A stretch of DNA of 64,000 nt from GCA-003244245 sp050699595 (GTDB lineage: Bacteria; Actinomycetota; Actinomycetes; Mycobacteriales; Pseudonocardiaceae). Shown piece after piece: positions 52,878 through 62,021 of this stretch. Below the pieces are notes generated by a model, which worked only from the letters and a program-made list of their open reading frames with translations, was not told where the DNA came from and ran no database searches. Position 1 is the stretch's first letter. The number at the start of each line of letters is the position of its first letter. The stretch lies in assembly GCA_050699595.1 (NCBI GenBank), contig JBOHFI010000031.1, positions 1-64,000 of the forward strand, read 5' to 3'. A program made the translations under genes and the position numbers.

Positions 52878-53411
52878 TCACCCGCTGACCAGCTCCTCGA
52901 ACAGTGCGCGGTAGTGCACGAACGCCTGGCGCATCTCCTCGGTGTCCACCGCACCCGGGCGGCCGTGGTGGTCTTGCCGGGCGGCGTGCGCGGCGCGGTA
53001 ATGCTCGACGATCCGCGGATGGTCGGCGGCGATGAGATCGGCTCGTGCGCCGAAGTCCTCCACCGAGTAGCCACGGTCGCGCATCACGTCGGTGACCAGC
53101 TCGTCCGCCTTGTCCAGCGCGGGTCCGGGACGATCGACGAACTCGGTCTGCACGACATCCCAGCGTCGGGTATAGCGATCGCGGGCAGCCGGGTCCAGAC
53201 GGCGGATGTCGAGCTGATCGCGCCGATCGGCGATGTCACGCAGGTGGCGCGCCGCATCACGCTCGCTACCGCGCGCGGCCACCTCGCGCGTGTACTCGGG
53301 GCCGAAGCGTTCCTGCAGACTGGCCCGGTTCCGCCAGCGCGCAGCGACAACCGCCAACACGATGACCGCCACTGCGGCGATCCCCAAGACGATCCAAGCG
53401 ACCGTGTTCAT
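52878..53411 (-). CDS. Membrane-anchored hypothetical protein, paralogous domain
   Basis: A 177-residue protein: N-terminal helix (AWIVLGIAAVAVIVLAVVAA) and a charged helical cytoplasmic domain (LQERFGPEYTREVAARGSER, then WDVVQTEFVDRPGPALDKAD). This type is common in actinobacteria and often paired with a shorter soluble relative, as here at 52476-52838. Together with CsbD it may form a stress-response group; this is inference. An in-frame extension to 53855 was rejected because it is antisense to the DUF4229 gene. Confidence 0.8.
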   Translation of the reverse strand: MNTVAWIVLGIAAVAVIVLAVVAARWRNRASLQERFGPEYTREVAARGSERDAARHLRDIADRRDQLDIRRLDPAARDRYTRRWDVVQTEFVDRPGPALDKADELVTDVMRDRGYSVEDFGARADLIAADHPRIVEHYRAAHAARQDHHGRPGAVDTEEMRQAFVHYRALFEELVSG

Positions 53412-53523
53412 GACAAGCCTCCATCGAGTAAGTTCCTGGTCAAGAGCTACCCATTGCTTGGCGGCGCTACACACGTTGTACCCGTTCGGCCTAATCCACC
53501 TGCCGGGGTTAAGCTCGGTGGTC

Positions 53524-53805
53524 ATGGTGGCACCGCAGAACCCACCGAGGCCTCCCGCGCTCGTCCGCGACGTGGCGTTGTACAGCGCGGCCCGGCTGGC
53601 CTTGGTGGCCGTCATGGCGTTGCTCCTACTCCTGGCCGGCGTCCCGCTGCCGGTGTCACTCCTGCTGGCGGTGGTGGTGGCGCTGCCGTTGTCGATGCTG
53701 CTCCTGGGCTCGTTGCGGGCCCGGGTGAACGCCGGTCTGGCGGTGGTGGGGGCGCGCCGCCGGGCTGAGCGTGATCGGCTCCACCGCCAACTCCGTGGTG
53801 AGTAG
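53524..53805 (+). CDS. DUF4229 membrane protein
   Basis: A 93-residue protein with two helices (ARLALVAVMALLLLLAGVPL; VSLLLAVVVALPLSMLLLGS) and a basic C-terminus (RRRAERDRLHRQL). It fits the actinobacterial DUF4229 family found near menaquinone and cytochrome c genes. The ATG at 53524 removes a long antisense-like upstream stretch. Confidence 0.8.
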   Translation: MVAPQNPPRPPALVRDVALYSAARLALVAVMALLLLLAGVPLPVSLLLAVVVALPLSMLLLGSLRARVNAGLAVVGARRRAERDRLHRQLRGE

Positions 53806-53930
53806 GCGCTTGCGCGCTCGCGTGTGGGTAACAGTGACAGCGGGCAACCGGTCACATCGACCGTTACCGGTGGGATCGAGCAGACCGCGTCGGTTCGTCC
53901 GTTGGCCGCCGAGGGGACCCGCTACGGCCG

Positions 53931-54819
53931 TTATTCCCGTGCGCTGCGCGACCTCGCCCGTCCCAAGCTGCTGGACAACCGGGTGTGCAGCGCGGCGACG
54001 CGGGCCTTGGCCGTGCGCCACCGGTTCGAGGGGATCTGGCGGGTGCGCCGGTCCGGGCCACGGCGACGCGACGCCTGACGCTGGGTGCGGCGTAGTGCGC
54101 GTAGTGCGCCGTCGGGGTGGAGCGGGTTGGGCACGACTTCTCCGGTGGAGAGCACGGCCAGGGACTTGATGCCCAGGTCGACACCGACGACCCGCCCGCT
54201 GGTGCGCGGCACGGGTCGGGGGTCGGGCAGCTCCACGGAGAACGCGACGTGCCACCGCCCGCGCTGGTAGGACAGGGTCGCCGAGCGGATCCGCGCGGTC
54301 CCCGCCTCGATGCGGCGGGCCAGTGTGCGGGTCGATTCGTGGGTGCGCACCAGGCCGATGCGGGGAAGCCGGATGTGGCGGCGATCCGGGCCGAGCCCGA
54401 ACGCACCGGTGGTGAACCGGCAGCTCAGGCGGGTGCGGCGGTTCTTGAACCGGGGAAACGCCACCTACCCGCCAGCGCGTTGACCGGACTTCGAGGCAGA
54501 CCAATTGGACAAGGCGGTGGCCAGGTCGGCGAGCCCGCTGGAGTAGGCCTCCTTCGAGTTCTCCGCCCACCTCCGCCCACCTCCGCCCACCACGGTGCCC
54601 GCTGGGCCTTGACCGCGTTCCACGCCCTACGCAGCCCGAACACCGACCAGGACACCGCCGGGGTGAGCTGATCCTCGGTGATGCCATAGCTGCGCTCGGC
54701 GGCCCGCTGATCCAGGTTCGCTGCCACCAGCGCGAGCCCGAAGTTGTAGGCGTAGCGCTGCGCCCCGCAATGCGACCGGAACGCCTCGGCCTGGGTGATT
54801 GATGAGTTGGCCGTGCCGT
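53931..54819 (-). pseudogene. Dead TnpB-type (IS200/IS605 family) gene
   Basis: Reading leftwards: FRSHCGAQRYAYNFGLALV and ENSKEAYSSGL-like N-terminal parts, then VAFPRFKNRRTRLSCRF and the RuvC-I site RVVGVDLGIKSLAVLSTGE. Damage includes three copies of a 10-bp unit near 54564-54593 that shift the frame, a TAG just before VAFPRFK, and loss of the C-terminus with RuvC-II/III and the zinc finger. No TnpA and no clear end structures are visible. Confidence 0.75.
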
Positions 54820-55000
54820 GGGTGCACTCACCTGCCGCTGATGAGCCATGGCTTCACCATGACCCCTATCCGCGATGAGCTGTGGTAGGACCGCGTCGTG
54901 CGCCGGCCAGATCATCCTCGGTGGCGGCCACCATGCCTGGACGCTAGCAGGCATGGCACCACCACGCTGTCTCGTGAGCGGGACCCGTTAGCGTGAGCCG

Positions 55001-55753
55001 GTGACTGATGGGGTGTACCGATGCGTGGCTCATGCCGCCACGGGCGTGTTTCGGGCGTTGGACCTGCGGATCGATATCTCCGGGCAGGAGCACATCCCGG
55101 CGACGGGTGGCGGTGTGGTGGTGATGAACCACACCGGGTACCTCGACTTCGCGCTCGCCGGCCTGCCGTTCTGGCGTGAGCGTGGCCGGTTCGTGCGGTT
55201 CATGGCCAAGCAGGAGGTGTTCGCGAATCGGCTGATAGGGCCGATGATGCGCGCCATGCACCACATTTCGGTCGACCGCTCGGCGGGGGCGGGTGCCTTC
55301 CGCCTCGCGGTCGAGGCGCTGCGGGCGGGCGAGCTGGTGGGCCTGTTCCCCGAGGCGACGATCAGTCTCAGCTTCTGCCTGAAGGAGTTCAAGTCCGGCG
55401 CCATCCGGATGGCCCACGCCGCGGGCGTGCCGCTGATCCCCGTGACGCTGTGGGGCAGCCAGCGGGTGTGGACCAAGGATCGCAAGCCCACTGTCCGCGC
55501 CGCGCGGCACATCCCGGTCAGCATCACCATCGGGGCGCCGCTGCGGCCCGAGCGCGGGCCGGCGGCCGACGCCGCGCTGGTCGGCGTGATGCACGAGCTG
55601 CTCGACGCGACCCGCGCGCGCTACCCGGACGCGCCTGGCGACGATCCCTGGTGGGTGCCGGCGCACCTGGGCGGCACCGCTCCGACGCTGGAACGGGCCG
55701 CCGAGTTGGAGGAGATTCGGCGGTCAGTTCGGCGCCGGAAGGCGCCGAACTGA
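55001..55753 (+). CDS. Lysophospholipid acyltransferase family protein
   Basis: A 250-residue PlsC-type protein starting with GTG. Motif I is VVMNHTGYLDFALA (H-x4-D), motif III LVGLFPEATISLSF, motif IV IPVTLWGSQRV. No clear membrane helix, so it is a peripheral enzyme. It converges with the acyl-ACP desaturase gene; both act on fatty acyl chains. Its last 11 codons form one arm set of the shared terminator. Confidence 0.88.
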   Translation: MTDGVYRCVAHAATGVFRALDLRIDISGQEHIPATGGGVVVMNHTGYLDFALAGLPFWRERGRFVRFMAKQEVFANRLIGPMMRAMHHISVDRSAGAGAFRLAVEALRAGELVGLFPEATISLSFCLKEFKSGAIRMAHAAGVPLIPVTLWGSQRVWTKDRKPTVRAARHIPVSITIGAPLRPERGPAADAALVGVMHELLDATRARYPDAPGDDPWWVPAHLGGTAPTLERAAELEEIRRSVRRRKAPN

Positions 55754-55756
55754 CCG
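55721..55756. terminator. Bidirectional terminator shared by two convergent genes
   Basis: A perfect 16-bp stem (55721-55736 and 55741-55756) with a GGAA tetraloop. The acyltransferase stop (55751-55753) and the desaturase stop (55724-55726) both lie inside the stem, so each gene codes part of the terminator and the two reading frames overlap by 30 bases. Confidence 0.85.
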
Positions 55757-56668
55757 CTCGTGGGCCGCGGCGCGGCGCTCGGTGAACCGGCCGGCCTGCC
55801 CGTCGAGCTGGGTGAGGAACGCAGCCAGCTCGACGCGGGCCTGCTCGCCCTGGGCGTCGAGGCCGGTCAGGTCGAACACGCCCCACTGGCGCAGCAGTGG
55901 CCAGATCACCTCGTCGTGGTGGATGCGTAGGTCGTAGATGCCGGCCCGGGCGATCTGCGCGGCCTTGCGGGCGAAGCCGGGGATGACGATGCCCGGCATG
56001 GTGAAGTTGACGACTTCGTCGGTGATGGCGCGCAGGGTGGGGCCGGGGGAGACGTCGAGGGCGGCTTTGACGAGGTTGCGGTAGAAGACCATGTGCAGGT
56101 TCTCGTCGGTGGAGATCCGGGTGAGGAGCCGTTCGGCGATGGGGTCGTCGGCATGGCGGCCGGTGTTGCGGTGTGAGATGCGGGTGGCGAGCTCTTGGAA
56201 GGACACGTAGGCCAGGACGCGCAGCAGCGGCGCCTCCTGGGTGTCGTAGCCGGTCTGCATGACCAGCATCCGGGCCCGCTCCAGTTCCACCGGGTCGACC
56301 CCTCGAGTCACCAGGAGGTAGTCGCGGATGCAGTACGCGTGCCGACCCTCCTCGGCGGTCCAGCGGTGCACCCAGGTACCCCAGGCGCCGTCGCGCCCGA
56401 ACGCGCGCTCGATCTCCCGGTGATAGCTGGGCAGGTTGTCCTCGGTGAGGAGGTTGACCTCCAGCGCGGTCCGGGCGATCGGGGACAGGCGCGACTGCTC
56501 GGGGTCCCAGGGCTGGCCGCCGAGGTCGGCGTAGTCACGGCCCAGACTCCACGGGACGTACTCGTGCGGCATCCACTCCTTGGCGGCGGCCAGGTGCCGG
56601 TGGAGATTCTCGGTGACCACCGGCTCGAGGTCGTGCAGAAGCCGGACGGTGTCCGAGGTCGTCGTCAT
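55724..56668 (-). CDS. Acyl-ACP desaturase (diiron, DesA-like)
   Basis: A 314-residue ferritin-like desaturase that inserts a double bond into acyl-ACP. Iron ligands: Glu in LLTEDNLPSYH, EEGRH in TAEEGRHAY, and DENLH in STDENLHMVFY; FQELATRISHRNTG also matches. The ATG at 56668 gives the normal N-terminus (LLHDLEPVVTENLHRHL). In mycobacteria DesA1/DesA2 feed lipid and mycolate synthesis. Partners for electron supply are not in the window. Confidence 0.92.
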   Translation of the reverse strand: MTTTSDTVRLLHDLEPVVTENLHRHLAAAKEWMPHEYVPWSLGRDYADLGGQPWDPEQSRLSPIARTALEVNLLTEDNLPSYHREIERAFGRDGAWGTWVHRWTAEEGRHAYCIRDYLLVTRGVDPVELERARMLVMQTGYDTQEAPLLRVLAYVSFQELATRISHRNTGRHADDPIAERLLTRISTDENLHMVFYRNLVKAALDVSPGPTLRAITDEVVNFTMPGIVIPGFARKAAQIARAGIYDLRIHHDEVIWPLLRQWGVFDLTGLDAQGEQARVELAAFLTQLDGQAGRFTERRAAAHERSVRRLPAPN

Positions 56669-56785
56669 TGAGGTCCTCAGTAGCAGATCGGGACGGGAAT
56701 ACCCGCACCACCGTATCGCGCCGCGCGGGGCTCGCACGGCGGTGGTCACGCCGGCGTGGACCAAGCCGGTAAGGTCATGATCACC

Positions 56786-57796
56786 ATGAAGAAGCTCATC
56801 AACGACCCCGCCGACGTCGTCTCCGAGGCGCTGCTCGGGATGGCCGCAGCCCACCCCGAGCTGCGCGTCGACCAGCAGAATAAGATCATCTATCGGGCTG
56901 GGGCCCCAGCGCCGGGGAAGGTCGGGCTCCTCTCCGGGGGTGGCTCGGGCCACGAGCCACTGCACGGTGGGTTCGTGGGCGTGGGGATGCTCGACGCGGC
57001 CTGCGTCGGCGAGGTGTTCACCTCGCCGGTACCCGATCAGATTCTCCAGGCGACGCGGGCGATCGACGCGGGTGCCGGGGTGGTGCACATCGTGAAGAAC
57101 TACACCGGCGATGTGCTGAACTTCGAGATGGCCGCCGAGCTCGCGGCCGAATCAGGGCTCGAGGTCGCCTCAGTCGTCATCAATGACGACGTGGCGGTGC
57201 GCGGCGGTGCACATACCCCCGGACATACCACTGGGCGGCGGGGGGTCGGTCTCACGGTGCTGGTGGAGAAGATCGCCGGCGCCGCGGCCGAGCAGGGTCG
57301 TAGCCTCGCCGAGGTCGCCGATGTGGCCCGGAAGGTCAATGCCGGTGGTCGGAGCATGGGAGTCGCCTTGACCTCGTGCACCGTGCCGGCCGTCGGCCGG
57401 CCGACCTTCGAGCTACCGGACACCGACATGGAGATCGGTATCGGTATCCATGGTGAGCCGGGCCGGGAACGTCTACCGCTCGCACCCGCTGCGCGCGTGG
57501 CCGAGTATCTGCTCGACCCGATCCTCGCCGACCTGGACTTCACCGGTGGCGATGGCGTGATCGCCTTTGTCAATGGGTTGGGCGGTACTCCGCTGATCGA
57601 GCTCTATCTGATGTATCACGAGGTGACGAGAATCCTCCAGCGGGCGGGGGTGCGGATCGCGCGCTCGCTGGTCGGGTCCTACGTCACCAGCTTGGAGATG
57701 GCCGGGTGCTCGGTCACCCTGCTCCAGACCGACGACGACCTGCTGCGACTGTGGGACGCGCCGGTATGCACTCCCGCCCTGCGCTGGGGGCTTTGA
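56786..57796 (+). CDS. dhaK: Dihydroxyacetone kinase subunit K
   Basis: A 336-residue DhaK. MKKLINDPADVVSEALLGM, GLLSGGGSGHEPLHGGFVG with the substrate-binding His, VVHIVKNYTGDVLNFEMA and IGIHGEPGRE are canonical. The ATG at 56786 matches the family start; 56777 is an alternative. Its stop overlaps dhaL (TGATG). It binds dihydroxyacetone for phosphorylation by DhaL-ADP. Confidence 0.93.
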   Translation: MKKLINDPADVVSEALLGMAAAHPELRVDQQNKIIYRAGAPAPGKVGLLSGGGSGHEPLHGGFVGVGMLDAACVGEVFTSPVPDQILQATRAIDAGAGVVHIVKNYTGDVLNFEMAAELAAESGLEVASVVINDDVAVRGGAHTPGHTTGRRGVGLTVLVEKIAGAAAEQGRSLAEVADVARKVNAGGRSMGVALTSCTVPAVGRPTFELPDTDMEIGIGIHGEPGRERLPLAPAARVAEYLLDPILADLDFTGGDGVIAFVNGLGGTPLIELYLMYHEVTRILQRAGVRIARSLVGSYVTSLEMAGCSVTLLQTDDDLLRLWDAPVCTPALRWGL

Positions 57797-58461
57797 TGGG
57801 CGAGACGGTGGACGTGGCGTCGCTGACCCGGTGGATTCGTGAGTTCCGCCGGGCCGTCGCGGCGAACCAGGACCTCCTCACCCGGCTCGACTCGGTCGTG
57901 GGCGACGCTGACCACGGCATCAACATGGACCGCGGCCTCGCGGCGGTTCTCGCGGCGCTGGAGCGCCGGCCACCTCCCGCGGACGTCTCGGCGCTGCTCA
58001 GGGACGTCGCGACGACTCTCATGAGCGCGGTGGGGGGGACCAGCGGCGCGTTGTACGGCACCTTCTTCCAGCGCATGGCGACCTCGGCGGGACCTGAGCG
58101 CTCCCTTGACGGCGTGGCGTTCGCCCAGGCGTTGCGAGCTGGTCTGGCGGGAGTGCTCCAGCGGGGCAAAGCGGCCGTCGGGGACAAGACGATGGTCGAC
58201 GCGCTGGCCCCAGCCCTCGATGCGCTGGACGCCGCGCTGGCCGGCGGCGCCGGGCTCGGCGCGGCCCTGCGCAGCGCGGCCGTCGCCGCCGAGGCCGGTC
58301 GCGACGCGACCACACCGATGCTCGCCCGCGGCGGCCGCGCGAGCTTTCTCGGCGAGCGCAGCGTCGGCCACCAGGATCCCGGCGCGACGTCGGCCGCGTT
58401 GCTCATCACGGCGGCCGCCACGGTGTTCGCGGACACGGTGTTCCTGGACGGATCGGAATGA
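57796..58461 (+). CDS. dhaL: Dihydroxyacetone kinase subunit L
   Basis: A 221-residue nucleotide-binding subunit: VVGDADHGINMDRGL carries the Asp residues for Mg-ADP, VGGTSGALYGTFF and GDKTMVDALAPAL follow, and SVGHQDPGATSAALL ends the domain. In the PTS-type enzyme, DhaM recharges ADP from phosphoenolpyruvate; no dhaM follows here, so it is encoded elsewhere or the kinase uses another donor. Confidence 0.92.
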   Translation: MGETVDVASLTRWIREFRRAVAANQDLLTRLDSVVGDADHGINMDRGLAAVLAALERRPPPADVSALLRDVATTLMSAVGGTSGALYGTFFQRMATSAGPERSLDGVAFAQALRAGLAGVLQRGKAAVGDKTMVDALAPALDALDAALAGGAGLGAALRSAAVAAEAGRDATTPMLARGGRASFLGERSVGHQDPGATSAALLITAAATVFADTVFLDGSE

Positions 58462-58663
58462 GCGCGGTCCTGCGCGGTACCGGCGCCTACTGACCGGCGG
58501 GCGCGTATCTACGACACCGATGCCTCGTTCCACTAACTAATTCATAGTCGAAGCAGTAGTCATGCGCGGACTGTGAGCCGTGCTGAACCGGGGGATGACC
58601 AAAACTCCGTTCGTAACTGACCACCGAGCGGAGCAGACTCACCGTCGAGCGAGGAGATCAGGA

Positions 58664-60336
58664 GTGGAAGTTCCGCACGCGAGCATCCCGCAGACGGCTG
58701 CGGCCCTGCCGACGACACTGCCCGTGCCGGGTGGAGCATTGCCAGTGCGGTGGCCCGTCGTCGCGCTGGCGCTCTCGCTGCTGATGATGCTCATTATCGG
58801 CGAGAGTGGACACAGCGGCCCGTCCCTGACCACAGCCTGGGTGGTGCGTGGCACTGCCACCTCGGCGGTGACCGCTACCGGTTCGTTGCATGCCATCAGT
58901 GAGCAGAAGTTGAGATTCCCGGAGGGTGGGAGGCTGACCGAGCTCGACGTGTCCGTCGGCGATCGGGTGACGGCGGGCCAGGTCCTGGCCAAAACCGACA
59001 ACACCGCGCAACAGGTGGAATTACGCAAGGCCAAGGACCAAGTCGTTAAGGAGCAGGCTTCGCTCGATCAGATCAAGGCCGGCAACCAGGTCGACGGCGC
59101 CAATGCCGCACTCGCTTGGCAGCGGGATCTGCTCGCCGCGGTGCAGGAAACGACTGTCCAGACTGACCGGTCTGACGCCGCGGAGATAGACCAGGCTGAG
59201 CGTGTACTGGAGTTCGACCGGTCGGAGCTCATTCGACAGCTGAAACGGCTCGAGGTCACTCAGGAGCGATGCGACAAGTCTAAGGTCCTAGGGACATCAG
59301 CGACTACGGAGACCTCGGTGGATACCGGGGCTCAGACCGGGAATACCAAGGCTCAGACTAGTCACTGCGATCGTGTCGAGGACAGACGGAACGATGTCGT
59401 CAAAGCAAAGCGTGATGTCCTGAAAGACGTGGCTGAGGTCGATAAGGCCCGCAAGAAGCGGGACATCGACCGGCCCACACAACAGTCCAAGATCGATGAT
59501 GCTCAGCATGACCTAACCGAGGACGAGAACAGAGTGGGACTTGCGTCGACTGACCGGCGCTACACCATCGAGAAGCAGCAGGCCGCTCTTGACCCAATGC
59601 CGCTAAGTTTAGAGTCTTCCGACGTCTATTTCCGCAGGTCGGAAGCCCGCTGGAGCCCCTTATCTTAGTGGCATTGGCTCTTGACCAGGCGAACGCCGAC
59701 CTCGTGATCGCCCAGCACGCTTTCGACGCGACGATCATGCATTCTTCGTTCTCGGGCATAGTCGACCATATCAACAGCGGCGTGGGGCAGGTGCTGAACG
59801 CTTCGTACAACACGGCGTCACCGACAGCGGGTAGTGGTGACCGGCAACCCTCGGCACGTCAGTCCGGCGATAGCGCGTTGATTGTGCTGAAAAACGTCGA
59901 CTCCTTCCAGATGATGCTTCCATTCAGCCAGGCCGACGTCGCCGGGATGCAGCCGAACCAGCCCGCCGAGGTGAGTTTCGACGCCATCCCCGGCCTGACC
60001 CGCAAAGCGATCATCGCCTCGATCGAACCGACCCAGGCCGTGATGGGCGGTGACGCGAACTACCTCGTGACGGTGGTCCTCACCGAGCTCGACCCCAGTC
60101 TGCGGGACGGGATGACCGCCCAGGCGCACGTCATCACCAGTACCATCGACAACGTGCTGGTCGTCCCCACCGCCGCTGTCCGCCGTCATGGTCGGACCGG
60201 CACGGTCTCCGTGCTTCAGTCGGACGGTACTCAACGAGATGTATCGGTTCAGCTCGGCTCGGTCGGCAAGGAAACCAGCCAGGTGGTGTCGGGACTGCGA
60301 GAAGGCGACCAGGTGGTGCTGCGTCGGGGTCGATGA
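58664..60336 (+). pseudogene. HlyD-type membrane fusion protein gene interrupted by an 82-bp insertion
   Basis: The first part (GTG 58664 after GAGGAG) has one membrane helix (VVALALSLLMMLIIGE), the lipoyl-like half LRFPEGGRLTELDVSVGDRV and a coiled coil with a repeat-rich TGAQTGNTKAQT stretch. It stops at 59668. The second part (GTG 59668 to 60336) continues the family: DATIMHSSFSGIVDHINSG, LVVPTAAVRRHG. Removing 92 bp (one 10-bp repeat and the insert at 59595-59676) joins QAALD to QANAD in frame. No ABC transporter genes follow. The gene is probably dead, unless two fragments assemble. Confidence 0.8.
59595..59676. mobile_element. 82-bp MITE-like insertion
   Basis: The ends are 13-bp inverted repeats with one mismatch (CAATGCCGCTAAG at 59595-59607; CTTAGTGGCATTG at 59664-59676). 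It is flanked by a perfect 10-bp direct repeat GCTCTTGACC (59585-59594 and 59677-59686), as expected of a target-site duplication. An inner inverted pair (CTTCCGAC / GTCGGAAG) could fold it into a hairpin. It has no coding capacity. Confidence 0.85.
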
Positions 60337-60461
60337 CGCGGCTTCGTGCGAAGCGCGATCCGACGACGTCCGCTTCGGCTTCCTGCTTGACAATGAATCC
60401 CATCCAACCGCAGCCGCCAGACGCGAGCGGTCGCGGTGACAACTCCTCGACCGCTCGCAGA

Positions 60462-60638
60462 TCACGGCTGTCGGGTGGGGCGCTGGGCGACGCATTCCTC
60501 GTAGCCGGCGGCGGCGACACAGCCCAAGAGGTCGGGGCTCCAGGCGCTGTAGCCGCCAGCCTCGTCACCCTCGACGACGACGTATCCGCCCGAGCAGCCC
60601 CGCCGGGCGGCGGCCCGGTCCCGCGCCGAGGAGTTCAC
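60462..60638 (-). pseudogene. HicB antitoxin, N-terminal fragment
   Basis: A 58-codon frame from GTG 60638: an Arg/Ala-rich lead, then GGYVVVEGDEAGGYSAWSPD and LLGCVAAAGYEECVA, matching the first half of a HicB antitoxin, before an unrelated RPTRQP and a stop. The second half is absent; a fragment with the complementary half is at 42270-42422. It lies just behind the interrupted membrane fusion protein gene. Confidence 0.6.
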
Positions 60639-60648
60639 CTAGCCCGTT

Positions 60649-62001
60649 GTGGTGACCGGGATGTTGCGGGCGCTCCAGGTGATGTGGCTGGAGTTTGTTA
60701 CTGTGCGCCAGGTGATCCCACCGGAGGTCTGGGCTGACCCGGCGATGCGGCGGGCGTTGGCGCATCGGGATATCGGCGCGGTGTACCGGCTGCTCACGAA
60801 GGCCGGGGTGAGCCAGCGGCGGATCGCCGAGCTGGTCGGGCAGTCGCAGTCGGAGGTCTGTGAGATCCTCAAGGGTCGCCAGGTCATGGGCTACGACGTG
60901 CTGGTGCGCATCGCCGGGGGACTGGGCGTCGAGCGCGGGTGGATGGGTCTTGCCCATGATGGGGTGACCGAGCCCACGGACCCGGTTGTCGAGGAGGTGA
61001 GTGAGGCGATGAAACGCCGTGCGCTGGTGGCCTTCGGCAGCGGGGCCCTGTTCGGTTCCCTGGTGCCCGGTGCGGCGCTGGAGCTACCGTTTCGGCGGGA
61101 CGACACGCCGCTGCCGTTGCCGTCCCGGCTGGGCATTACGGATGTGGCGCCGATCCGGCGCCTGACCAGTGAGCTCCGCACCGTGGCGCGCACCTACGGT
61201 GGTGGCGCGGATGTGATGACCGACGTGGCGAACCAGTCCCGGGCGCTGATGTCGGTGTCCGCCAGTGACCGGGTCCGGGCTGAGCTGGGTTCGGCGCTGG
61301 CCGAGCTGCACACTGCGGCGGGGTGGTGCTGTGTCGACTCGGGTCTGCCTGATCACGCTCGGTCGAACTTCGCCACCGCGATGGAGCTGGCCGCGAACTC
61401 AGGTGACGACTACCAGCTGGTGTCAGCGTTTAATCACGCCGGAGTTCAGATGATCGAGGCCGGAGCGTACCAGGACGGGCTGGAGTTTTATCAGCTTGGC
61501 CGGGTCAAGCTGGGTTTAATCCGGGATGATGACGCTCGCGGGCAGGAGGCGCTGGCGTGGCTGCACGGTGACTCAGCGATAGCGTGGGCCGCCATGGGTG
61601 ACCGGGACGCCGCCGTGCGGGCGATCAGTAAGGCGCGCGAGTGGCAACAGACTACCGCGTTCGGCGACGCGGTCATGGACTGTCTCACATCGTCCGTGTA
61701 CCGCCGGCTCGGGCAGTGGGACCAGGCGGAGGCGTTCGCCGCCTCGTCGGTGCGCAAGTTTGCGGCCGAGGGCACCGCACGGCGGGACGGTGTGGAGGCC
61801 GAGATCCTCCTGGCGACGATCCACACGCGGGTCCGCGAGTCGGACAGTGTCGCGTTGGTGCAGCGTGCTCTCGGTGGGGTGGCGTCGCTGCGGTCGACTC
61901 GGGCCCGGACCCAGCTCGCTGAGCTGATCGGGGCGCTGGACGCCCGGCCAGACTCGACGTCTCACGCCCTGGCTCACCATGCCCGCCGGCTGAGCGCCTG
62001 A
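60649..62001 (+). CDS. XRE-type regulator with TPR-like region
   Basis: A 450-residue protein of a type common in Pseudonocardiaceae. The helix-turn-helix lies at about 35-80 (AGVSQRRIAELVGQSQSEVC, EILKGRQVMGYDVL), a short hydrophobic link follows (RRALVAFGSGALFGSLVPGA), then TPR-like repeats (ALAELHTAAGWCCVDSGLPD, QLGRVKLGLI, AAVRAISKAREWQQTTAFGD). It is not closely related to the regulators of the caspase array. The start is uncertain; ATG 60661 is possible. Ligand and targets unknown. Confidence 0.82.
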   Translation: MVTGMLRALQVMWLEFVTVRQVIPPEVWADPAMRRALAHRDIGAVYRLLTKAGVSQRRIAELVGQSQSEVCEILKGRQVMGYDVLVRIAGGLGVERGWMGLAHDGVTEPTDPVVEEVSEAMKRRALVAFGSGALFGSLVPGAALELPFRRDDTPLPLPSRLGITDVAPIRRLTSELRTVARTYGGGADVMTDVANQSRALMSVSASDRVRAELGSALAELHTAAGWCCVDSGLPDHARSNFATAMELAANSGDDYQLVSAFNHAGVQMIEAGAYQDGLEFYQLGRVKLGLIRDDDARGQEALAWLHGDSAIAWAAMGDRDAAVRAISKAREWQQTTAFGDAVMDCLTSSVYRRLGQWDQAEAFAASSVRKFAAEGTARRDGVEAEILLATIHTRVRESDSVALVQRALGGVASLRSTRARTQLAELIGALDARPDSTSHALAHHARRLSA

Positions 62002-62021
62002 CGCACTGATCACGCTGGAGT

